Positions 59,114 through 64,000 of a stretch of DNA of 64,000 nucleotides are shown in pieces; positions within the stretch are counted from its first letter, which is position 1, and every line of letters begins with the position of its first letter. The DNA is from Galbitalea sp036499165 (GTDB lineage: Bacteria > Actinomycetota > Actinomycetes > Actinomycetales > Microbacteriaceae). Location of the stretch: the NCBI GenBank assembly GCA_036499165.1, contig DASYEE010000209.1, forward strand, positions 1 to 64,000, read 5' to 3'. Made by a program: the position numbers and the translations under genes. The notes below the pieces were generated by a model. The model did not search any database. It saw nothing but the letters and a program-made list of their open reading frames with translations, and had not been told where the DNA came from.

Positions 59114-60259
59114 GTGAAGTTTCAGGTCAACAGGGACGTTTTCAGCGAGGCTGTGTCCTTCGCCGTCAAGCTGCTCCCGCAGCGAACGACCCTGCCGATC
59201 CTGAGCGGTGTACTCCTGGAGGCCAGCGCAGCCGGGCTGAAGCTGTCGTCGTTCGACTACGAAGTTTCCGCTCAGACCGAGATTGCTGCAGACGTCGAAG
59301 AAGACGGGCGCGTGCTCGTATCCGGCCGTCTGCTCGCCGATATCGCCAGCCGCCTTCCGAACGCCCCGGTGATTTTCAGCACAGAGGATGGCAGGATCGT
59401 CGTCTCCTGCGGTTCCGCGCATTTCACGCTCCTCAGCATGCCAGTCGAGGAATACCCAACACTTCCGCAGGTTGCCCAGAGTTCCGGCTCGCTGCCGGCC
59501 GAGAGTTTCGCGAATGCCGTAGCCCAGGTAGCGGTTGCCGCGTCCCGCGACGATGTGACGCCCGTGATCACCGGCGTTCAACTCGAAGTATCGCCGACCA
59601 GCCTGTCGCTCGTCGCCACCGACCGTTACCGCGTTGCCGTTCGTGAAATCGAGTGGAATGCCGGTGACAGCATCACAGACACGATCACCGCGCTCGTCCC
59701 AGCACGGACGCTTACCGAGATCGGCAAGACGTTTGGTCACAGCGGCACGATTTCGGTCGCGATCACCAACAGCGATGAGCGGGAATTGATCGCATTCCAG
59801 GCGGAGAAGCGCACAGTGACCTCACTCCTCATCAAGGGCAACTTCCCGCCGGTGAAGCGGCTGTTCCCCGAGACCGTCGACAACTATGCCGTGATCAACA
59901 CTGCAGAGCTCATCGAAGCCACCCGGCGCGTGTCGCTGGTTCTGGAGCGCGAGGCCGCGCTGCGATTCTCCTTCACAGTCGATGGCCTGACCCTCGAGGC
60001 GATCGGGTCAGAGCAGGCACAGGCATCCGAGACGATCGACGCCTTCCTGACCGGTGGCGACACCGTCGTTTCGCTCAAGCCGCAATTCCTGCTGGATGGG
60101 CTCGGTGCTGTGCATTCCGAATTCGTGCGGATCTCGTTTACGAAGACAGACAACCCCAACAAGCCCGGCCCCGTGCTGATCACAAGCCAGTCATCCAAAG
60201 ACCAGGCCGGCGCAGATAACTACAAGTACCTGCTGCAGCCGAACCTCCTGCTGCGCTAG
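59114..60259 (+). CDS. dnaN: DNA polymerase III beta subunit (sliding clamp)
   Basis: 381 residues from GTG, with AAGGGGT upstream. Three repeated clamp domains are present; conserved parts include LPILSGVLLEAS, VATDRYRVAVREI near residue 170, and GNFPPVKRLFPE near 242. The clamp ring tethers polymerase to DNA. The short C-terminus (NYKYLLQPNLLLR) is slightly different from the usual ending but complete. Confidence 0.96.
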   Translation: MKFQVNRDVFSEAVSFAVKLLPQRTTLPILSGVLLEASAAGLKLSSFDYEVSAQTEIAADVEEDGRVLVSGRLLADIASRLPNAPVIFSTEDGRIVVSCGSAHFTLLSMPVEEYPTLPQVAQSSGSLPAESFANAVAQVAVAASRDDVTPVITGVQLEVSPTSLSLVATDRYRVAVREIEWNAGDSITDTITALVPARTLTEIGKTFGHSGTISVAITNSDERELIAFQAEKRTVTSLLIKGNFPPVKRLFPETVDNYAVINTAELIEATRRVSLVLEREAALRFSFTVDGLTLEAIGSEQAQASETIDAFLTGGDTVVSLKPQFLLDGLGAVHSEFVRISFTKTDNPNKPGPVLITSQSSKDQAGADNYKYLLQPNLLLR

Positions 60260-60308
60260 CTCCATCGGACTAGAGGTTCATCGAACTACCCCCACCTAAG
60301 GAAGCACC

Positions 60309-61196
60309 ATGCACATCGGTCTCATCGGTCTCGGCAAAATGGGTAACAACATGCGCGAGCGGCTGCGCAAGGGCGGCGTCGAGGTCACCGGGTACGACCC
60401 GAATCCCGCCGTCACCGATGTTCCAACGATGAAGGCGCTTGCCGCAGTTCTCGAGGCACCGCGCGTGATCTGGGTCATGGTCCCATCAGGGAAGATCACA
60501 GACGACGTGATTGCTGAACTCTCGACCGAGCTCGAGGCCGGCGATATCGTCATCGATGGTGGCAACTCCAAGTTCACGGAAGACTTCAAGCACGCGGCGG
60601 CCCTGGCCGAGAAGAAGATCAAGTTCGTCGACTGCGGCGTCTCGGGCGGAGTCTGGGGCCAGGCGAATGGCTACGGTTTGATGTGTGGTGGTGACGCGGC
60701 GGACATCAAGGTCCTTATGCCCGTGTTCGACGCACTGCGCCCGGAAGGGCCCCGCGACGAAGGGTTTGTACACGTCGGCGAAATCGGGTCTGGCCACTAC
60801 GCCAAGATGGTGCACAACGGCATCGAATACGCGATCATGCAGGCGTGGGGTGAAGGGTACGAACTGCTGAGTGCCCGCACGGACCTGATCAAAGATGTGA
60901 CAGGAACATTCAAGGCATGGGAACGCGGCACCGTTGTTCGATCGTGGCTTCTCGAACTCCTCGTGCGCGCACTCGAAGACGACCCGCAATTCAAGGACAT
61001 CGAGGGGTACGTCGAGGATTCGGGCGAGGGTCGATGGACGGTGGAAGAGGCGCTCAATAACGCCGTTCCCGTTCCGACCATCAGCGCGTCGATCTTCGCG
61101 CGGTTCGTTTCCCGCCAGGGTGACCAGTCTCCATCCATGAAGGCCGTCGCCGCGCTGCGCAACCAGTTCGGCGGGCACGCGGTACGCAAGAACTGA
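60309..61196 (+). CDS. gnd: 6-phosphogluconate dehydrogenase, decarboxylating
   Basis: 295 residues, the short form also called GndA/YqeC type. The NAD(P) site is IGLIGLGKMGNNM, and DGGNSKFTEDFKHA with MVHNGIEYAIMQAWGEG form the active site. It makes ribulose-5-phosphate in the pentose phosphate pathway. AAGGAAG precedes the ATG. It is placed between dnaN and recF, an order known in actinobacteria. The recF start follows one base after the stop. Confidence 0.94.
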   Translation: MHIGLIGLGKMGNNMRERLRKGGVEVTGYDPNPAVTDVPTMKALAAVLEAPRVIWVMVPSGKITDDVIAELSTELEAGDIVIDGGNSKFTEDFKHAAALAEKKIKFVDCGVSGGVWGQANGYGLMCGGDAADIKVLMPVFDALRPEGPRDEGFVHVGEIGSGHYAKMVHNGIEYAIMQAWGEGYELLSARTDLIKDVTGTFKAWERGTVVRSWLLELLVRALEDDPQFKDIEGYVEDSGEGRWTVEEALNNAVPVPTISASIFARFVSRQGDQSPSMKAVAALRNQFGGHAVRKN

Positions 61197-61197
61197 T

Positions 61198-62394
61198 GTG
61201 AGAGTCACGCACGTCTCCCTGACGGACTTTCGTAATTACGAGTCCGTAGAGCTCGACCTGCACCCTGGGTCGAACCTGTTCGTCGGCAGCAATGGCCAGG
61301 GCAAGACCAACCTGGTTGAGGCTCTCGGTTACTTGTCGACGCTCGGCTCGCACCGGGTCTCCTCCGACCAGGCCATGATTCGATCCGGACAGGATGCCGC
61401 GATCATTCGGGCGCGGCTGACCAACGACAACCGCGAATTGCTCGCCGAGGTGCAGATCAACCGCGTCGGGGCGAACCGAGCGCAGGTCAACCGCTCCGCT
61501 ATCAAGACGCGCGAACTACCCCGCTATTTCTCGAGCGTCCTGTTCGCTCCGGAGGATCTGGCGCTGGTACGGGGCGAGCCTTCCGGCCGGCGGCGGTTCA
61601 TGGACGAGCTGCTCACGCTTCGGACCCCTCGCCTCGCGGGCGTACTTGCGGATTACGACCGGGTGCTCCGGCAGCGCAACACACTCCTGAAGTCGGCAAG
61701 GGCATCCGGCGTCAGGGGTTCGCAGCTGGGAACTCTCGACATTTGGGACGAGCGCCTCGTCAGCTTCGGCTCCGAGATCATCGTGGCCCGCGCCGATCTC
61801 ATTGCCGAGCTTCAACCAGAGCTGGCATCGGCCTATCGAGCAATCGCCGGTGAAGATCACGCCGCGTCGCTTGCGAGCCTGCTGAGCATCCTGGTCGCAT
61901 CCGACGCCGCCGCCGGGTATGGCGGGGATGAACCGGATGCCAATGTCGGGTCAGCCGCAATCCGGCGCGACAGGCTGACGGCGGAGGAGACGGCAATGGA
62001 CTTTCGTGCCGCCCTCGAGCGCCTGCGGCGCGCCGAGCTCGACCGCGGAATAACGCTGGCAGGGCCGCATCGCGATGATCTCGTGCTCACCTTGAACGAC
62101 CTCCCCGCACGCGGCTACGCGAGTCACGGGGAATCCTGGTCATTCGCGCTCTCATTGAAGCTCGCATCCGCCGCGGTGTTGCGCCGCGAGTCGGCATCCG
62201 GCGACCCGGTGCTTATCCTCGACGATGTCTTCGCAGAACTCGATGAATCCCGGCGTGACCGGCTGGCCGCTGCCGTAGACGGATTTGAGCAGGTGCTGAT
62301 TACGGCTGCGGTTGGTGGGGATGTTCCAGCGCAGCTCGCGACGAACGTCGTGCGAATCCGCGCCGGGAACATCCTGTCTGACGGGGAATCGTGA
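61198..62394 (+). CDS. recF: DNA replication and repair protein RecF
   Basis: 398 residues from GTG. Walker A is GSNGQGKTNLVEALG (near residue 30), the signature region is near SWSFALSLKLASA, and Walker B is PVLILDDVFAELD. It loads RecA at single-strand gaps. It overlaps the DUF721 gene by 4 bases (GTGA). Confidence 0.95.
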   Translation: MRVTHVSLTDFRNYESVELDLHPGSNLFVGSNGQGKTNLVEALGYLSTLGSHRVSSDQAMIRSGQDAAIIRARLTNDNRELLAEVQINRVGANRAQVNRSAIKTRELPRYFSSVLFAPEDLALVRGEPSGRRRFMDELLTLRTPRLAGVLADYDRVLRQRNTLLKSARASGVRGSQLGTLDIWDERLVSFGSEIIVARADLIAELQPELASAYRAIAGEDHAASLASLLSILVASDAAAGYGGDEPDANVGSAAIRRDRLTAEETAMDFRAALERLRRAELDRGITLAGPHRDDLVLTLNDLPARGYASHGESWSFALSLKLASAAVLRRESASGDPVLILDDVFAELDESRRDRLAAAVDGFEQVLITAAVGGDVPAQLATNVVRIRAGNILSDGES

Positions 62395-62897
62395 TCGAGC
62401 ATCAGGGTGACCAGCCCCCTGAGCACATCGGTGTCTATCTCAGGATGCGAGCGGTGTTCGGCGACCCGGCCAAGAGATCCCCCGACGCGCGCAAGCGTGC
62501 CAAGAAGTCGAAGGAGGGCGCGAGCGTTCCGTTCGGACTCGGACGGGACCCGCGCGGCATCGACGACGTGCTCGAGAATCTCACCAACCGACTCGGCTGG
62601 AACTCATCGCTCGCCCGGGCCGACCTCATTGGTTCCTGGGCAGATCTCGCCGGCACGGAGACCGCGGAGCACTCGACTCCCGTCGGCATCGAGGATGGTG
62701 TTCTGACCGTCAAGTGTGACTCGACTGCCTGGGCGACCCAGCTTCGCCTGATGCGCTCCCAGATCACGACGAGCATCGCTGCACGGTTCCCGGACGCGGG
62801 TATCGAGTCGGTCAAATTCGTGGGACCGAACGCCCCCTCGTGGAAACGCGGTGCCAGATCGATTCCAGGACGCGGCCCGCGCGATACCTACGGGTAA
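62391..62897 (+). CDS. DUF721 (DciA-like) protein
   Basis: 168 residues from GTG. A charged N-terminal part is followed by the DUF721 domain (LIGSWADLAGTETAEHSTPVGIEDGVLTVKCDSTAWATQL). DUF721 proteins are related to DciA, which loads the replicative helicase in many bacteria and has been shown to act so in mycobacteria. The position between recF and gyrB is conserved. Confidence 0.9.
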   Translation: MIEHQGDQPPEHIGVYLRMRAVFGDPAKRSPDARKRAKKSKEGASVPFGLGRDPRGIDDVLENLTNRLGWNSSLARADLIGSWADLAGTETAEHSTPVGIEDGVLTVKCDSTAWATQLRLMRSQITTSIAARFPDAGIESVKFVGPNAPSWKRGARSIPGRGPRDTYG

Positions 62898-62970
62898 GAA
62901 GGCAAAACACTCCACCACAGCCCCATCTCTCCCCAGACGGGCGCCTATGGCCGCATATTGGCATCTGATT

Positions 62971-62979
62971 TGGTAGAAT
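62971..62979 (+). promoter_or_regulatory. Candidate extended -10 upstream of gyrB
   Basis: TGGTAGAAT fits the extended -10 pattern TGnTAnAAT and lies about 80 bases before the gyrB ATG in an otherwise GC-rich gap. No clear -35 is seen. Confidence 0.4.
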
Positions 62980-63060
62980 TGGAGAGCCGTCGGAGCCTCC
63001 AGTTGGACACTTCCCCCGAATGGCGCGAACCACCACAACGCGGCGGGAGCCACAGTAAAC

Positions 63061-64000
63061 ATGACACCAGAATCAATGGGCGACCTGCCAGAAGATCGAC
63101 CGGAGATTCCGGCGCAGACTCCAACCGATGCGACCGAGGTGACATCACCCGCTGAACCCGTTGTGCCGTTCGTTCACGAGCGCAAAGGCCCGGACGACAG
63201 CTACGGTGCCGAGCAGATCCAGATCCTTGAGGGCCTGGAAGCCGTTCGCAAGCGCCCCGGTATGTACATCGGCTCCACCGGCCCGCGAGGTCTTCACCAC
63301 CTCGTGACCGAGGTCGTCGACAACTCTGTCGACGAGGCCCTCGCTGGCTACTGCGACGACATCCAGATCTTCATCCGCCGGGATGGTTCGGTGCGCGTCA
63401 TCGACAACGGTCGCGGCATCCCGGTTGACATCAACGAGCAGGAGCAGAAGTCGACCGTCGAGGTGGTCATGACGATCCTGCACGCCGGCGGCAAGTTCGG
63501 CGGTGGTGGATACACGGTTTCCGGCGGTCTTCACGGCGTCGGTATCTCGGTGGTCAACGCGCTCTCGACCGAGGTTGAGACCGAGGTTCGCCGCCAGGGT
63601 CACGTCTGGCGCATCAGTTTCAAGAATGGTGTTCCGACCGGGCCGCTGCTGGAGGGCGAAGCGACTGAAGAAACGGGCACGACGCAGACGTTCTGGCCGA
63701 GCCCGGCGATCTTCGAGTCGGTCGAGTTCGACTACGAGACGTTGCGCGCGCGATTCCAGCAGTACGCGTTCCTCAACAAAGGGCTGCGCATCACGATTAC
63801 GGACGAGCGCGGCGACGAAGATGTCACCGAGAGCTACAAATACGACCGCGGTCTTGTCGACTACGTCGAATATCTCAACAACGCGAAGAGAAACGATCTG
63901 ATCCACCCTGAGGTGATCGCATTCGAGTCGGAGGACACGGAGCGCAAGATCGCTCTCGAGGTCGCCATGCAGTGGACCAACGGTTACACCGAGAGCGTTC
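63061..64000 (+). CDS. gyrB: DNA gyrase subunit B (3' end outside window)
   Basis: The frame from ATG 63061 is open to the right edge (313 residues visible). GHKL ATPase motifs are present: VTEVVDNSVDEALAG, DNGRGIPVDI and HAGGKFGGGGYTVSGGLHGVG. The N-terminus has about 45 extra residues rich in Pro, Thr and Glu before the usual YGAEQIQILEGLEAVRKRPG. It introduces negative supercoils with GyrA, which should follow outside the window. Confidence 0.96.
   Translation, partial: MTPESMGDLPEDRPEIPAQTPTDATEVTSPAEPVVPFVHERKGPDDSYGAEQIQILEGLEAVRKRPGMYIGSTGPRGLHHLVTEVVDNSVDEALAGYCDDIQIFIRRDGSVRVIDNGRGIPVDINEQEQKSTVEVVMTILHAGGKFGGGGYTVSGGLHGVGISVVNALSTEVETEVRRQGHVWRISFKNGVPTGPLLEGEATEETGTTQTFWPSPAIFESVEFDYETLRARFQQYAFLNKGLRITITDERGDEDVTESYKYDRGLVDYVEYLNNAKRNDLIHPEVIAFESEDTERKIALEVAMQWTNGYTESV

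Overview
The window is high-GC chromosomal DNA from an actinomycete of the family Microbacteriaceae, and it contains the replication origin. The family call rests on the order dnaA-dnaN-gnd-recF-DUF721-gyrB, on rpmH-rnpA-yidD-yidC-jag-rsmG-parA-parB on the other side of the origin, on the trxB/trxA/murJ/DUF6049/cca neighbourhood, and on a palindromic intergenic element (GGTCGAG...ATCGAGACC) that I recall as common in this family. I found no tRNA or rRNA gene, CRISPR array, insertion sequence or prophage.

Left part (1-20.8 kb) is accessory and peripheral metabolism. It holds the end of an APC amino-acid permease, an Ala-rich secreted protein, a PAP2 phosphatase overlapping a polyphosphate kinase 2 gene, and several unknown membrane proteins. 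A TetR regulator with a 628-residue membrane protein is divergent from a 14-TM MFS efflux pump across a large double palindrome. Then come a Gfo/Idh/MocA oxidoreductase, an ABC-2 exporter, a patatin, a dienelactone hydrolase-like protein, a DinB-like protein, a DUF4383 protein, a Pif1-like helicase and a CopD-CtaG fusion.

Middle (20.9-28 kb) has a metal theme. It contains HU, three zinc-independent (cysteine-poor) ribosomal proteins S14, L33 and L28, a cation diffusion facilitator, and a five-gene operon znuA-znuC-znuB-znuB2-zur read leftwards. A perfect 15-bp Zur-type palindrome precedes that operon, and two copies of a second palindromic element sit at its ends.

From 28 to 41.4 kb there is a branched-chain/pyruvate-type 2-oxoacid dehydrogenase (E1 alpha, E1 beta, E2) and a HisC/Pat aminotransferase. 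A WXG100-like protein plus alpha/beta hydrolase pair, a low-molecular-weight tyrosine phosphatase with purB, and dnaB follow. The rpsF-ssb-rpsR-rplI operon closes the section.

Right part (41.5-64 kb) is the conserved origin-proximal block. It runs ino1, cca, DUF6049, murJ, trxB, trxA, an aminotransferase, ddl, parBA with two parS sites, rsmG, jag, yidC, yidD, rnpA and rpmH. The DnaA-box-rich regions flank dnaA, followed by dnaN, gnd, recF, DUF721 and the start of gyrB. Genes left of about 57.1 kb in this block and genes right of it are mostly transcribed away from the origin.

The most interesting unexplained items are small. They are three families of intergenic palindromes that sit just beyond stop codons, the double-palindrome operator with its unknown membrane protein, and a histidine-rich repeat tail on the zinc ATPase. 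Others are a parS that contains the parA start codon, duplicated DnaA-box-like motifs upstream of dnaB, and a set of apparently leaderless genes.
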